DNA of 64,000 bases from Dehalococcoides mccartyi 195 (GCF_000011905.1 NC_002936.3:620001-684000); one strand, 5' to 3'; numbered from the stretch's first letter, positions 1-9,304 are shown. Notes: generated by a model from the sequence alone, not told the origin. Translations and numbers: made by a program.

Positions 1-111
1 ACATAGCCCTGTTCCGGCGGCAATAGCCAAATCAAGCAGGCTGTCCCCCTTCTGGCCATTTATAATTTTATGGCCGGGCTCAAAGCAGACGCTAAATTTC
101 TTCTCGGTCAT
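1..111 (-). CDS. acsV: AcsV/RACo corrinoid-protein reductive activator, N-terminal fragment at window edge (unit 1 copy)
   Basis: Only the first 37 codons are in the window and the gene runs off the left edge. The visible peptide is identical to the N-terminus of the complete gene at 29201-31123, including the first cysteine of the [2Fe-2S] ferredoxin domain. It lies 37 bases downstream of fhs on the same strand, so the operon order of unit 2 is repeated here. The full gene is presumed to exist in unit 1 outside the window. Confidence 0.9.
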   Translation of the reverse strand, partial: MTEKKFSVCFEPGHKIINGQKGDSLLDLAIAAGTGLC

Positions 112-148
112 CTTACTATTTTATCAGCTTTAAACAGATTAGACCAAT

Positions 149-1942
149 TTAGAACAGGCCCTTAACCTTGCCGGTGTGAGTATCTATATCTATCCGCCTG
201 AAATTGGGGTCAGACGAAGTACCGGGCATAAGTTTGATATCCCCCGCCACCGGCACTACCAGGCCTGCCCCCATATAGGTGAGTATATCACGTATAGGCA
301 GGGTAAAGCCGCCGGGGCGTCCTTTAAGTGCGGGGTCATGCGAGAGGCTGAGGTGGGTTTTGACCATACAGCTGGGCATAAACTGGGTGTTGCCCGTGTT
401 TTCCAGGCGGGCAAGTTTTTCCAAGGCTGTCTGGGTGTAGGAAACGCCGTCTGCCCCGTAAACCTTACGGGCAATGGTATAAATCCGTTCCCTCAGCGGC
501 ATATCTTCGGGGTAAAGGAAGTGAAAGTCATTAGGTTCGTTACAGGCATCTATCACTGCTTCGGCCAGTTCGGCTGCCCCTTCACCGCCGTTTGCCCAGT
601 GATAGGAAACAGCTACTCTGGCACCTGCCTGCTCGGCTGTGCGGCGGATAATATCTATTTCCTGAGCTGTGTCTGCGGCAAAGTGGTTTATGCAGACCAC
701 CGGGTTTATGCCTGCCGTTTTTACGGTCTGGATGTGGGCAAGCATATTCTGGCAGCCCTTTTCCACCAGCGCCGCATTGGGAGTGGTATAGGCAGGGTCA
801 AGGGGGGCGCCGGGAGTTACTTTGGGCCCGCCGCCGTGCATCTTTAAAGCCCTGACCGTAGCCACAATAACTGCACAATCCGGTTTTAAGCCGCTTAAGC
901 GGCACTTTATATTCCAGAACTTTTCAAAACCGATATCCGCCCCGAAACCGCTTTCGGTCACATGGTAATCAGCCAGTTTAAGTGCCAGCCGGTCAGCCAC
1001 AATAGATGACTGCCCGATAGCAATATTGGCAAAAGGCCCGGCATGGACAAACACCGGCTGGCCTTCTATAGTTTGAAGCAGGTTCGGGTTTACCGCCCGA
1101 AGGAGCAGGGCGGTCATGGCGCCGTCTACCTCAAGGTCTGCGGTGGTAACCGGTTCGCCGTTTTGACGGTAGGCTACAATTATCTTGCTCATGCGTTCCC
1201 GCAGGTCTGCCAAGCCGGTAAAAACCGAAAGTATGGCCATCACCTCGGAGCTTACGGATATGCCGAAGCCGGAGTGCATCTGGTAGCCGTCTGTTTTACC
1301 GCCTATACCCATTATGATTTCCCTGAGGGACTGGGCGCAAAAGTCTATTGCCCATTTCAGTTCCACTCTGGCAGGGTCTATATCCAGCCGTTTTAAACTG
1401 CGGCTGGACAGAAATTCATCTGTATTATTCGCTTCGTGCTGAATCCTGGCCTGAAGGGCGACCATGGCCAGATTGTGGGAATTGGTAACAGCATCTATAT
1501 CCCCGGTCAGCCCCAGAGTAAAGGGTGAAAGCGGCAGGCACTGGGAGCGTCCTCCCCCGGCTGCCGAGCCTTTTATATTAAAGGTGGGGCCGCTGGAAGG
1601 CTGGCGGATTGCTCCGGTTACTTTCTTGCCCAGATTTCCCAGCCCCTGCACCAGCCCCATAGTGGTGGTGCTTTTACCTTCACCCAGCGGGGTGGGGGTA
1701 ATGGCGGTTACATCTATATACTTGCCGTTTGGTCTGTCTTTCAGGCGGGTAAGTACCCCGGCAAAATCCACTTTGGCAACATATTTGCCGTGGGGGATTA
1801 TTTCATCTTCGGTCAGGCCCAGTTCCTCGGCCAGCATTTTTGACGGTTTCAGGAATTCTTCGGCCTTTTCGGCTATTTCCCAGTCTTTCATCAGGCCGGG
1901 GTCAAGGTCTTTTAAGTGTGATTTGCGGTTATTTATAGTCAA
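149..1942 (-). CDS. fhs: formate-tetrahydrofolate ligase (10-formyl-THF synthetase), unit 1 copy
   Basis: The enzyme joins formate to tetrahydrofolate with ATP hydrolysis, the entry step of the methyl branch of the Wood-Ljungdahl pathway and a source of folate C1 units. The 597-residue protein has the ATP-binding loop [11 protein letters not shown] at residues 82-92 and the family motif RQPSSGPTF at 113-121. It is about 40 residues longer than the usual ~557, partly through an N-terminal extension. The start is a TTG preceded by GGGGAG. A promoter lies at 1980-2007. The protein is identical to that encoded at 31161-32954, so the cell has two full copies. It is first in a minus-strand operon continuing into acsV. 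Confidence 0.95.
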   Translation of the reverse strand: MTINNRKSHLKDLDPGLMKDWEIAEKAEEFLKPSKMLAEELGLTEDEIIPHGKYVAKVDFAGVLTRLKDRPNGKYIDVTAITPTPLGEGKSTTTMGLVQGLGNLGKKVTGAIRQPSSGPTFNIKGSAAGGGRSQCLPLSPFTLGLTGDIDAVTNSHNLAMVALQARIQHEANNTDEFLSSRSLKRLDIDPARVELKWAIDFCAQSLREIIMGIGGKTDGYQMHSGFGISVSSEVMAILSVFTGLADLRERMSKIIVAYRQNGEPVTTADLEVDGAMTALLLRAVNPNLLQTIEGQPVFVHAGPFANIAIGQSSIVADRLALKLADYHVTESGFGADIGFEKFWNIKCRLSGLKPDCAVIVATVRALKMHGGGPKVTPGAPLDPAYTTPNAALVEKGCQNMLAHIQTVKTAGINPVVCINHFAADTAQEIDIIRRTAEQAGARVAVSYHWANGGEGAAELAEAVIDACNEPNDFHFLYPEDMPLRERIYTIARKVYGADGVSYTQTALEKLARLENTGNTQFMPSCMVKTHLSLSHDPALKGRPGGFTLPIRDILTYMGAGLVVPVAGDIKLMPGTSSDPNFRRIDIDTHTGKVKGLF

Positions 1943-1979
1943 AATACTCCCCGTAAAATCTTTAAAAGGTACTGAACCC

Positions 1980-2007
1980 AGTATATCAGACAGCCCCTTT
2001 TTTGCAA
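1980..2007 (-). promoter_or_regulatory. Promoter of the fhs-acs operon, unit 1 copy
   Basis: On the minus strand TTGCAA (2002-2007) and TATACT (1980-1985) are separated by 16 bases, giving a sigma-70-like promoter about 35 bases upstream of the fhs start. It is back to back with the promoter of the plus-strand gene at 2072. Confidence 0.5.
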
Positions 2008-2053
2008 TGATTTAAGTATAGAAAATGGTAATACGAAAGGCTTTTCCTGCCGG

Positions 2054-2074
2054 TTCTGGTATAATAAAAAAATG
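2054..2074 (+). promoter_or_regulatory. Extended -10 promoter abutting the start codon (probable leaderless transcript), unit 1 copy
   Basis: The sequence TGGTATAAT has its TATAAT at 2060-2065, and the ATG of the next gene is at 2072. Initiation six to seven bases after the -10 box would place the transcript start on or next to the ATG. There is no Shine-Dalgarno sequence in between, only an A-run. Confidence 0.5.
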
Positions 2075-2653
2075 CACGAACTATTGCCCTTTTACGGCAA
2101 ACGCCAGAAGTCATTTCTGAAGTGGTATATGCGTCTGGCATCACTCAGCCGCTGGCCGCTTGCAGGCGGTCTGGTAAAGAAATATGCCAACCATTATGCC
2201 CGCAAACAGCATGGCGGGTATTTGCTGAATCTGTCCGAAGCCAAAGAGATACTGGACATGTCCGAAAATATTTATCTCGGCCCGTGCAGCTGCCGTGAGG
2301 TTTTTAAAAACTGTGATGCCCCGGTTATGGCGGAGATTATAATAGGGGCGGGCGGGCATGTCTACCGGGATACACTTGGAAAGTTTAAGCCCATCAGCCG
2401 TGAGCAGGCACTGGAGGTTATTATATCCTGCCAGCAGGCCGGGCTGATGACCACCCTGGTACACTGCAAAGAGCATTTTTATTCTATCTGCAACTGCTGC
2501 CGCTGCTGCTGTGTGCCGTACCGTCTAAAGCACCAGTACGGCATAGAGTTTGCCTTGGTAAGGGATAAAAATATTGTTAACCGTTTTGCACAGTTTCTAA
2601 AGGAGGAAGGCCTGCATGGAGTACCGGAAAATATACAGCCGCCTAAAACCTGA
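2072..2653 (+). CDS. cysteine-rich putative iron-sulfur protein, unit 1 copy
   Basis: I do not recognise a named family. The 193-residue protein has cysteines at 72, 74 and 81 (PCSCR then NCD) and a dense cluster CNCCRCCC at 140-147. Similar spacing occurs in uncharacterised ferredoxin-like proteins of anaerobes, so an Fe-S role is inferred. It has no transmembrane segment or signal peptide. It is divergent from fhs and overlaps the next gene by 38 bases. The start codon sits directly after an extended -10 element, suggesting a leaderless mRNA. An identical copy is at 33084-33665. Confidence 0.7.
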   Translation: MHELLPFYGKRQKSFLKWYMRLASLSRWPLAGGLVKKYANHYARKQHGGYLLNLSEAKEILDMSENIYLGPCSCREVFKNCDAPVMAEIIIGAGGHVYRDTLGKFKPISREQALEVIISCQQAGLMTTLVHCKEHFYSICNCCRCCCVPYRLKHQYGIEFALVRDKNIVNRFAQFLKEEGLHGVPENIQPPKT

Positions 2654-2951
2654 GCTTCTTTTTGATACCCTTAAAGACTTAATTACCAAACATGGCGGGC
2701 ATCTGGAAAGTGCCAGCAGTGACAATTACTCTGTAACCGACTCTTCTTCAGATTTCATTTTCAAAGGAACTATGGTCTTCAGCCGGGTGAAAAACAGCTC
2801 TGCTGCCTGTGCCAGTGTGTATGTAATGGGGTCTGAACGTAAGGACAGCCGGGTAATACTGGATATAGAGCCGGGTGCTTTCGGCGAGGCGGCTGTAAAA
2901 TGCCTGCTGGATGAGGTGGATTTTTTGCTGGGCGAATACGAAAAAAAATAG
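2616..2951 (+). CDS. small hypothetical protein, unit 1 copy
   Basis: The protein has 111 residues and no family I can name. It looks like a small soluble alpha/beta protein, with no cysteine cluster or membrane segment. A strong AAGGAGG lies about nine bases before the ATG. The gene overlaps the end of the iron-sulfur protein gene in another frame, so the two are probably cotranscribed and translationally coupled. An identical copy is at 33628-33963. Gene structure supports it being real; function is unknown. Confidence 0.65.
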   Translation: MEYRKIYSRLKPELLFDTLKDLITKHGGHLESASSDNYSVTDSSSDFIFKGTMVFSRVKNSSAACASVYVMGSERKDSRVILDIEPGAFGEAAVKCLLDEVDFLLGEYEKK

Positions 2952-2961
2952 CTTTCAGCGT

Positions 2962-2990
2962 TTGAACAAACACAATGTATAGGATATAAT
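2962..2990 (+). promoter_or_regulatory. aspS promoter, here driving the aspS-usp chimera
   Basis: TTGAAC (2962-2967) and TATAAT (2985-2990) are 17 bases apart, 38 bases upstream of the ATG at 3028. The same promoter drives intact aspS at 33974-34002. Confidence 0.65.
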
Positions 2991-3027
2991 CTTTTCTAAT
3001 TGTCTTGACTAAATTTAGAAGGTGCGC

Positions 3028-3918
3028 ATGCTTAAAACTCATAGCTGTGCCTTAACTCAGGAAAATATTGGCACTGAAGTTACTCTGGCAGGTTGGGTAC
3101 ACCGCCGCCGAGACCATGGCGGGGTTATATTTATTGACCTTCGTGACCGGGAAGGCATTGTTCAGGTGGTATTTAACCCCGAACAGTCCGCTGCCTGTCT
3201 GGATATCGGTAAAGAACTGCGGAGTGAATATGTCCTGCAGGTAAAAGGCATTAAATCCAGCGGAAAAATGTTTTGCGGTGAACTGCTGCCGCTCATTTTG
3301 AAGTGTATAAGGGATAATGATATTGACCTGCTGTGTGTGGCTTCTCATGGATATACCGGTATTAAGAAAATGGTACTGGGCAGCGTTTCCGAAAAGCTTA
3401 TTAAATCTACCAATCTGCCGGTTTTGCTGGTAAAAGATGGGTACGACGCAGACAAGGCAGCTTTCGGGAATATTTTATTGCCACTGGATGGCTCTCTTTT
3501 TTCAGAGGCTTGTCTGAAGCAGGTATCAGTTCTGGCCCGTGATTTTAAAAGCAAACTTACCCTGCTGGTGGTTATTCAGCCCCCCTGCATACCCTCAGAT
3601 CGTTCCCCCAGTATTCAACCCAGCTGGGATGAATACTATCAGGCGCTTCTGGAGGAGCTTAAACAACAGGCGCAGGCCTATCTGGAGCGGCTTACCGGCG
3701 AATTGCGGGAAAATGGAATTGAAACTGAATTCCGTATGGAAGTTTCAGATAATATTCCTGAAACTATTTTGAGTACCGCCGAAGATATAAATGCCTCTCT
3801 TATTTCATTTACCACCCATAACCGCTCCGGAATAGAGAAATGGTATTATGGAAGTGTGGCAGCCGGTTTGATTGAAAATTCCCCGCGCCCCATGCTGTTA
3901 TGGCGGAACAGCATTTAA
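3028..3918 (+). CDS. Chimeric protein: AspRS N-terminus fused to universal stress protein C-terminus (duplication junction)
   Basis: Residues 1-74 are identical to the start of aspartyl-tRNA synthetase (part of the anticodon-binding OB fold). From residue 75 the sequence is universal stress protein: the end of one Usp domain with the ATP-loop-like stretch [15 protein letters not shown] (105-119), then a second Usp domain beginning NILLPLDGS and ending in a matching [14 protein letters not shown] loop. The breakpoint is after base 3250. The 296-residue frame is open across the junction. The start is the ATG at 3028, five bases after AGAAGG. It has the aspS promoter, so it may be expressed. It cannot be a synthetase, since the catalytic domain is absent. 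The intact usp gene should lie upstream of unit 1. Confidence 0.85.
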   Translation: MLKTHSCALTQENIGTEVTLAGWVHRRRDHGGVIFIDLRDREGIVQVVFNPEQSAACLDIGKELRSEYVLQVKGIKSSGKMFCGELLPLILKCIRDNDIDLLCVASHGYTGIKKMVLGSVSEKLIKSTNLPVLLVKDGYDADKAAFGNILLPLDGSLFSEACLKQVSVLARDFKSKLTLLVVIQPPCIPSDRSPSIQPSWDEYYQALLEELKQQAQAYLERLTGELRENGIETEFRMEVSDNIPETILSTAEDINASLISFTTHNRSGIEKWYYGSVAAGLIENSPRPMLLWRNSI

Positions 3919-3925
3919 ACTTTGC

Positions 3926-3955
3926 TTGACACTTGCCTTTACTCCTTCCTACAAT
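3926..3955 (+). promoter_or_regulatory. Promoter of the cyclase-rpe pair
   Basis: TTGACA (3926-3931) and TACAAT (3950-3955) are 18 bases apart. Transcription would start near 3962, just before the ATG at 3972. This supports that start over any upstream in-frame codon. Confidence 0.65.
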
Positions 3956-3971
3956 TAGACAAGAAAAAGGC

Positions 3972-4598
3972 ATGAAAAAGATTTATGACTTAAGCCCCGA
4001 AATACGCCCTGAAATGATTAGCTGGCCGGGTGATGGCCCTCCGCAGATAAAGCTTTTGCATAGTATCAGGGGTGGTTTTCCCACCAACCTCGGTCAGCTT
4101 ACCATGACATTACATAACGGCAGCCATATTGATGCCCCCCTCCATTTTTTTGAAGATGGCGATGGGGTGGGTGAGATACCCCTTGAGATACTTATTGGCA
4201 ATGTCCGTGTTTTGTGCTTTAGCGGGGTGAAAACTATAACCCGTGATATGCTTGAGCAGGCTGAACTAAGGGGGGTAACCCGGCTTATACTGGCTACGGA
4301 TAATGAAACCCTTTGGGATAAGCCTGATTTTGACCGGAACTATACTTATATAGACATCGGGGCTGCCCGTTATCTGACCGAGATAGGTATACGCCTGCTG
4401 GGTATAGATTACCTTTCGGTAGAGGATTTTGAAGAGACTCAGGGAGTGCACAAGCACCTTTTAAGCCGTGGGGTAGTTATATTGGAAAGTCTGCAGCTTG
4501 CAGGTGTGGCTGAAGGGGATTATGAGCTTTTTTGCCTGCCCTTGAAACTGGGTAAAGTAGACGGTGCCCCCGCCAGAGTAATATTAATAGAGAGATAA
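3972..4598 (+). CDS. cyclase-family (kynurenine formamidase-like) metal-dependent hydrolase
   Basis: This 208-residue protein belongs to the cyclase/KynB-like family. The metal-binding signature is LHNGSHIDAPLHF near residues 47-59, with His48, His52, Asp54 and His58 as likely ligands of divalent metal. Family members hydrolyse amides or lactones such as N-formylkynurenine; the substrate here is not evident, and no tryptophan catabolism genes are nearby. The ATG at 3972 has AAAAAGG just upstream and fits the promoter at 3926-3955. The gene is followed four bases later by rpe. Confidence 0.75.
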   Translation: MKKIYDLSPEIRPEMISWPGDGPPQIKLLHSIRGGFPTNLGQLTMTLHNGSHIDAPLHFFEDGDGVGEIPLEILIGNVRVLCFSGVKTITRDMLEQAELRGVTRLILATDNETLWDKPDFDRNYTYIDIGAARYLTEIGIRLLGIDYLSVEDFEETQGVHKHLLSRGVVILESLQLAGVAEGDYELFCLPLKLGKVDGAPARVILIER

Positions 4599-4602
4599 CA
4601 GT

Positions 4603-5265
4603 TTGAAAGACGTAAAGATAGTGCCGGCTGTACTTACCGATGACCCTGCGGCCTTTGAGTGTATGCTAAACCAGCTGGAGAGTTTTGCTCCTTCTGCCCA
4701 GATAGATATTATGGACGGGCAGTTTGTGCCTTCGCTAAGCATCCCACCTGAAGTACTGGGCAGATACAAGCCCCGTTTTGCCTCTGAAATACACCTGATG
4801 ACCCTTAATCCAGAAGAATACCTTACCTATTGCAAGCAGCACGGCGCTTTCAGGGTAATATTCCATTTTGAAGCAACAACCCGCCCCGAATATGTTATCA
4901 GCAGGATAAAGGAATTGGGTTTTCAAGCAGGGCTGGCGGTGAACCCTGAAACACCTGTTTCAGATTTTGCTTATCTGGTGCCGCAGCTGGACATGGTGCT
5001 TTTTATGTCGGTTATTCCCGGTTTTTACGGCGCGCCGTTTATACCTGAGGTGCTCCTGAAGGTAAAAGAGTTTAAACGCCGTTTTCCCGAAACTGAAATA
5101 GGTCTGGACGGCGGTGCTAAAGAGGGCAACATACCTGAGATTGTGGCGGCCGGGGTAAATGATATATGCGTGGGAAGTGCTATCTTCCGGCAAACTGACC
5201 CTAAGTCAAGCTACCTGTATTTGGATAAACTGGCTAAAAATGCCTCCAAAGAAGCGGGTATTTAG
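4603..5265 (+). CDS. rpe: ribulose-phosphate 3-epimerase
   Basis: The enzyme interconverts ribulose 5-phosphate and xylulose 5-phosphate in the non-oxidative pentose phosphate pathway. The 220-residue TIM-barrel protein shows the expected blocks: IDIMDGQFVPS, EIHLM, FHFEA, LAVNPETP, MSVIPGFYG and LDGGAKEGNI, then GSAIF. The metal and phosphate residues of the family are mostly present, although the usual GQ after PGF is replaced by GA. The start is TTG. The gene converges with rpiB, overlapping its end by four bases. Together with rpiB and tkt it forms a pentose-phosphate cluster. Confidence 0.9.
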   Translation: MKDVKIVPAVLTDDPAAFECMLNQLESFAPSAQIDIMDGQFVPSLSIPPEVLGRYKPRFASEIHLMTLNPEEYLTYCKQHGAFRVIFHFEATTRPEYVISRIKELGFQAGLAVNPETPVSDFAYLVPQLDMVLFMSVIPGFYGAPFIPEVLLKVKEFKRRFPETEIGLDGGAKEGNIPEIVAAGVNDICVGSAIFRQTDPKSSYLYLDKLAKNASKEAGI

Positions 5266-5720
5266 CCCTCTTTTTCAGCCTGAAGCAGCTTTTCCAGGCG
5301 GCGTTTGTGCCGTTCTTCGCCGGTAAAGCGGGCATTTAAAAAGGCCGTAATAATCTCTTTGGCTACTTCAATGCCTATTACCCTGGCCCCTAAACAAAGC
5401 ACGTTCATATCATCATGCTCCACCCCCTGGTGGGCGGAGTAAACATCGTGGCAGAGGCCGGCCCTGACGCCTTTGATTTTATTGGCGGTGATACAGGCGC
5501 CCACCCCGCTGCCGCAGATGATAATGCCGCGGTCTGTCTGCCCGCAGGCAACCTTTCGGGCCACCGCTAAAGCAAAATCAGGATAGTCATCAGCACTATC
5601 ATAGGTACATGCCCCCAAATCCAGCACCTTTATCCCCAATTGATTTAAAAAGGGTAAGAGGTCTGTTTTCAGGCCGTAACCGCCGTGGTCTGCCCCGATG
5701 GCAACAGAGATATTACTCAT
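5262..5720 (-). CDS. rpiB: ribose-5-phosphate isomerase B
   Basis: The protein (152 residues from the chosen start) is of the RpiB/LacA family, which interconverts ribose 5-phosphate and ribulose 5-phosphate. It begins [11 protein letters not shown] and has the ICGSGVG phosphate-binding loop and the [16 protein letters not shown] block. The ATG at 5720 lies seven bases after GGAG and overlaps the tkt stop (ATGAGTAA), which suggests translational coupling. Another in-frame ATG at 5726 is too close to the GGAG. It is downstream of tkt in the same operon. Confidence 0.92.
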   Translation of the reverse strand: MSNISVAIGADHGGYGLKTDLLPFLNQLGIKVLDLGACTYDSADDYPDFALAVARKVACGQTDRGIIICGSGVGACITANKIKGVRAGLCHDVYSAHQGVEHDDMNVLCLGARVIGIEVAKEIITAFLNARFTGEERHKRRLEKLLQAEKEG

Positions 5721-7713
5721 CTTCATTCTCCAAAAGCTTTAAAGCCTTTTCAGCCATATTTTCCGGGGTTAGCCCAAAGTGTTGGTAAAGCACAGGCGCC
5801 GGGGCTGATGCCCCGAAATGGTCAATGGAAATAATATCACCGTTTGCGCCCAAATATTTGCACCATCCCTGTGCACTGCCGGCTTCTATTATTACCCGCG
5901 GCAGGGAAGCGGGCAAGATGCTCTGGCGGTAGGTCCGGGGTTGGGCCTCAAAAAGCTGCCACGAAGGGAAGGATACTACCCTTGACGAGACGCCTTTATT
6001 TTTAAGTATTTCAGCCGCCTGAACGGCTATGCTTACTTCTGAGCCGCTGGCTACCAGGGCAACCTGCGGGCGGGAATCTGTTTCTGCCAGTATATATGCC
6101 CCTTTGGCCAAGTTTACGGAATTTGCCTGTGAGTTATCTAAGAGAGGCAGTTTCTGGCGGGAGAGGGCAATGGCGGTCGGGCCGTCCTTGCGGAGTATGG
6201 CCGTTTTCCATGCCTGGGCTGTTTCATACGAATCTGCCGGGCGGATAGTAACCAGACCGGGCACCGAACGTAAACCGGCCAGCTGTTCAATAGGCTGGTG
6301 GGTAGGGCCGTCCTCTCCCAGACCGATAGAGTCATGGGTAAAAATATAAATAACCCTTTGACCCATAAGGGATGCCAGCCTTACCGCCGGACGCATGTAA
6401 TCATAAAATATAAGGAAAGTGGCAACATAAGGTATAATCCCGCCGTGGAGAGCCAGCCCGTTGGCTATTGCTCCCATGGCGTGTTCACGTACGCCGAAAT
6501 GGATATTCCGCCCCTCATAATGCGGCGGTTCATATTCGCCGCCGTCTTTGATAACAGTTTTGTTAGACGGGCTGAGGTCTGCCGAACCGCCCATAAGGGC
6601 TGGCAGGCGGGAAGCCAGTGTATTTATAATCAAACCGGAAGCCTCGCGGCTGGCCATAGCCTTGTCAAAAAGTTTATCCAGCTCATTATCCCAGTTGTCT
6701 GGCAGCTTACCAGAAAGCCTGTCCTGCAAAAGGGCGGCTTTTTCGGGATAACGGCTTGAATAGTAGTCCAGCTTGGATTGCCAAACCTGCTGGGCTGTTT
6801 TGCCTTTATCCAGTGCCATGCGGAATTCCGCCAGAGCTTCAGGCGGTATTACAAAAGGCTCGTAATCCCACCCTAAAGATTTGCGGCTTTTGGCCACTTC
6901 GTCTGTTCCCAGCGGCTCACCATGGGCAGAGGCCTTGCCGGCCTTGTTCGGGCTGCCAAAACCGATAACTGTTTTACAGATAATCAGGCTGGGGCGGGCG
7001 GAATCTGACTGGGCTTCTTTGATAGCCCCTGAAACTGCCTCAGGGTTAAGCCCGTCTACCGGGCCAATTACCTGCCAGCCGTAACTTTCAAAACGCAGAG
7101 CCGTATTTTCGGTAAAAGCCAGCTCTGTTGAACCTTCAATAGATATTTCATTATCGTCATACAGGTAAATCAGCTTACCCAGTGCCAAATGCCCCGCCAA
7201 AGAGGCGGCTTCCGAGGCTACGCCCTCCATCAAATCCCCGTCAGAGACTATGCCGTAGGTATAATGGTCTATTATTTTGCAATCCGGCTGGTTAAAAACC
7301 GCGGCCAGATGGGCTTCGGCCATAGCCATACCCACACCGCTGGCAAAACCCTGCCCAAGCGGGCCGGTAGTCATCTCAACGCCGGGGGTCAGGCCGTATT
7401 CCGGGTGCCCCGGGGTTTTACTGCCCCACTGGCGGAAATTTTTAAGCTCATCCAGCGGCAAATCATAACCGGTAAGGTGGAGAAGTGAGTAAAGCAAGGC
7501 TGAGGCATGGCCGGCAGAAAGTATGAAACGGTCACGGTTAGGCCAGGCCGGGTCTTGGGGGTTATGCTTGAGGAAATTTTGCCACAGGGCATAGGCCATA
7601 GCGGCCATACCCATAGGTGCTCCGGGATGCCCCGAATTTGCCTTCTGAACGGCGTCTACCGCAAGAAAGCGCAGGGCATTTATACATAAACTATCTGATT
7701 TTGTATTTGACAT
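5713..7713 (-). CDS. tkt: transketolase
   Basis: The thiamine-diphosphate enzyme transfers two-carbon units between sugar phosphates. The 666-residue length is normal. Visible features are [11 protein letters not shown] near residues 27-37, the TPP/Mg motif beginning GDLMEG at about 159, then DDNEIS, the pyrimidine-domain [13 protein letters not shown] and the [15 protein letters not shown] loop. It is first in a two-gene operon with rpiB and, with rpe, supplies ribose and erythrose phosphates. It probably serves biosynthesis only, because no oxidative branch genes are seen. Confidence 0.95.
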   Translation of the reverse strand: MSNTKSDSLCINALRFLAVDAVQKANSGHPGAPMGMAAMAYALWQNFLKHNPQDPAWPNRDRFILSAGHASALLYSLLHLTGYDLPLDELKNFRQWGSKTPGHPEYGLTPGVEMTTGPLGQGFASGVGMAMAEAHLAAVFNQPDCKIIDHYTYGIVSDGDLMEGVASEAASLAGHLALGKLIYLYDDNEISIEGSTELAFTENTALRFESYGWQVIGPVDGLNPEAVSGAIKEAQSDSARPSLIICKTVIGFGSPNKAGKASAHGEPLGTDEVAKSRKSLGWDYEPFVIPPEALAEFRMALDKGKTAQQVWQSKLDYYSSRYPEKAALLQDRLSGKLPDNWDNELDKLFDKAMASREASGLIINTLASRLPALMGGSADLSPSNKTVIKDGGEYEPPHYEGRNIHFGVREHAMGAIANGLALHGGIIPYVATFLIFYDYMRPAVRLASLMGQRVIYIFTHDSIGLGEDGPTHQPIEQLAGLRSVPGLVTIRPADSYETAQAWKTAILRKDGPTAIALSRQKLPLLDNSQANSVNLAKGAYILAETDSRPQVALVASGSEVSIAVQAAEILKNKGVSSRVVSFPSWQLFEAQPRTYRQSILPASLPRVIIEAGSAQGWCKYLGANGDIISIDHFGASAPAPVLYQHFGLTPENMAEKALKLLENEDE

Positions 7714-7757
7714 GGCGTTTAATTTTAACGTTTAGCGGGCTCTTTTTCAAATCTGGT

Positions 7758-8273
7758 CTAAACCTGCCAGCCATTTTTGTGTATATGGCTTTCCAAATAT
7801 CGCCCGGCCGGAGGTTTTACCTCCCCCTTCTTGCCAATGGCTATAAGGCTAAGCGGAGAGATATTGGCCGGAAGGTTTAAAAGCTGTGAGATGCCCTTTT
7901 TCCGTTCCTCACGGGGGTGCAGCCCCAGCCAGCAGGCACCTAAGCCCAAAGCCTCGGCCGCCAGCAGGATATTCTGGCTGGCGGCAGCGCAGTCCTGTAT
8001 CCAGTAACCGGGTTTGGTTTCGGCGCTTGTATCTGCACAGACCATAATAGCCATGGGGGCTTCTTTCAGCATTTTAGAGTAGGGGTGAATGTCGGGTATT
8101 TTATCAAGTATGCGGCGTTCATCTATAACTACAAAATGCCAGACTTGCTGGTTTCCGGCGGAAGGGGCGGCCATGCCTGCCCTCAAAAGGGTATCCAGTT
8201 CGGAGGGGCTTACATCTCCGTTTTGATAGTGGCGGGTGCTTCGGCGGCTGAATATTGCTTCAAGTGTGTCCAT
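7758..8273 (-). CDS. nitroreductase-family FMN oxidoreductase
   Basis: The 171-residue protein has the nitroreductase fold signature: IFSRRSTRHYQ at the N-terminus (FMN phosphate contacts), GMAAPSAGNQQVWHFVV, and AAASQNILLAAEALGLGACWLG in the middle. These enzymes use NAD(P)H and FMN to reduce nitro or quinone-type compounds; the true substrate is not predictable. The start is supported by AAGGAG five bases before the ATG. An inverted repeat lies upstream at 8309-8326. It stands alone, convergent with nothing and divergent from the methyltransferase gene. Confidence 0.85.
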   Translation of the reverse strand: MDTLEAIFSRRSTRHYQNGDVSPSELDTLLRAGMAAPSAGNQQVWHFVVIDERRILDKIPDIHPYSKMLKEAPMAIMVCADTSAETKPGYWIQDCAAASQNILLAAEALGLGACWLGLHPREERKKGISQLLNLPANISPLSLIAIGKKGEVKPPAGRYLESHIHKNGWQV

Positions 8274-8308
8274 TTCATACTCCTTGACGAATACTGTTAT
8301 CTCTTTAT

Positions 8309-8326
8309 ATCATATCGTATTATGAT
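8309..8326. promoter_or_regulatory. Inverted repeat ATCATA-N6-TATGAT, possible operator
   Basis: A perfect 6+6 inverted repeat sits in the 126-base divergent region between the nitroreductase and methyltransferase genes. Its position upstream of both starts would suit a dimeric repressor, but no regulator gene is adjacent. A short AT-rich palindrome can arise by chance. Confidence 0.25.
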
Positions 8327-8399
8327 CTGCTAAATACTTCCCGAATGTCAGGGGCTTAAGTGCCCGGTTTTCCATTTTTTAAAATAAAAGGGGAAGTTT

Positions 8400-9242
8400 G
8401 TGTTTAAAAAACTGGCAGATATAAATAATAAGCCTGAGTTATATCAGCAGTACAGTGCGCCTGTACTCTGGAATGACCCTCATATCTCCTCCCGTATGCT
8501 GGAGTTTCACCTCAACCCGGATATTGAGCCTGCATCACGCAAAGCAGTCTTCATTGAAAAATCTGCCCGCTGGATAGCAGAATATTTTGGTTTGGGTGAC
8601 GGCAAGCGGGTCTGTGATTTCGGTTGCGGGCCGGGGCTTTATACCAGCCATTTGGCGGCTGCGGGTGCAGATGTGACCGGTATAGATTTTTCAAGCCGCT
8701 CTATAGCTTATGCCCGTGAATCCGCATCTGCCCATAATCTGGATATCCATTATATAGAGCAAAACTATCTGGAGTTTGCTGCCCCGAAGAAGTTTGACCT
8801 GATAACTCTTATCTACTGTGATTACTGCGCGCTCAGCCCGGCCCAGCGTTGCCGGCTTCTTTCGGTCTGGCGGAAATGCCTGAAAGATGGCGGGCAGATA
8901 TTGCTGGATGTATTTTCTCTTTCAGCTTACGAAGGGCGGGCGGAAAGTGCAGCTTACGGACACCGCTTGATGGACGGCTTCTGGTCAGGCCATGATTATT
9001 TCGGCTTTGTTAACACTTTTAAATATCCGCTCGAAAAAGTAGTGCTGGATAAATACACTATTATAGAGGCGGATAGGGAGTGGCAGGTCTTCAACTGGCT
9101 GAAGTATTTTTCTGCCGCAGAGCTGAAAGACGAGTTAGCCGAAAACGGGTTTGAGGTAACAGGTGTATTTTCAGATGTTGCCGGGAAGGTTTACTGCGAA
9201 ACTTCACCTGAAATTGCCGTAGTTGCCCGCAAGAAAAACTAA
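8400..9242 (+). CDS. SAM-dependent class I methyltransferase
   Basis: The 280-residue protein has a typical Rossmann methyltransferase core: motif I VCDFGCGPG at residues 71-79, the acidic end of strand 2 in VTGIDFS at 92-98, and a later FDLITLIYCDY segment. The substrate cannot be inferred. The start is a GTG preceded by AAGGGGAAG. A terminator follows at 9267-9300, so it is monocistronic. Confidence 0.8.
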   Translation: MFKKLADINNKPELYQQYSAPVLWNDPHISSRMLEFHLNPDIEPASRKAVFIEKSARWIAEYFGLGDGKRVCDFGCGPGLYTSHLAAAGADVTGIDFSSRSIAYARESASAHNLDIHYIEQNYLEFAAPKKFDLITLIYCDYCALSPAQRCRLLSVWRKCLKDGGQILLDVFSLSAYEGRAESAAYGHRLMDGFWSGHDYFGFVNTFKYPLEKVVLDKYTIIEADREWQVFNWLKYFSAAELKDELAENGFEVTGVFSDVAGKVYCETSPEIAVVARKKN

Positions 9243-9266
9243 CTTATTAGCTAGGATACTGGTTTT

Positions 9267-9300
9267 AACAGCCGCAGTTTTTGAGTCTGCGGCTGTTTTA
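9267..9300 (+). terminator. Rho-independent terminator after the methyltransferase gene
   Basis: An 11-base stem AACAGCCGCAG/CTGCGGCTGTT (9267-9277 with 9287-9297) encloses a nine-base loop and ends in a T-rich stretch. Confidence 0.85.
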
Positions 9301-9304
9301 TTGA

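Larger units (their letters stand above)
1..3250. repeat. 3' end of first unit of a 31-kb tandem duplication
   Basis: This stretch is the same as 31013-34262 at a constant offset of 31012 bases; every protein encoded in it is identical in the two places. The match ends after base 3250 (34262 in the other copy), where the sequences diverge inside aspS. The arrangement is what a tandem duplication gives: the end of unit 1 (interrupted aspS) abuts the beginning of unit 2 (interrupted universal stress gene). The rest of unit 1 lies upstream of the window. Confidence 0.95.

Noticed and set aside
176-847. 223-codon open frame on the plus strand inside fhs (also at 31188-31859)
   Set aside because: It is antisense to a clear fhs gene, has a low-complexity, cysteine/histidine-rich composition typical of shadow frames, and has no ribosome site.
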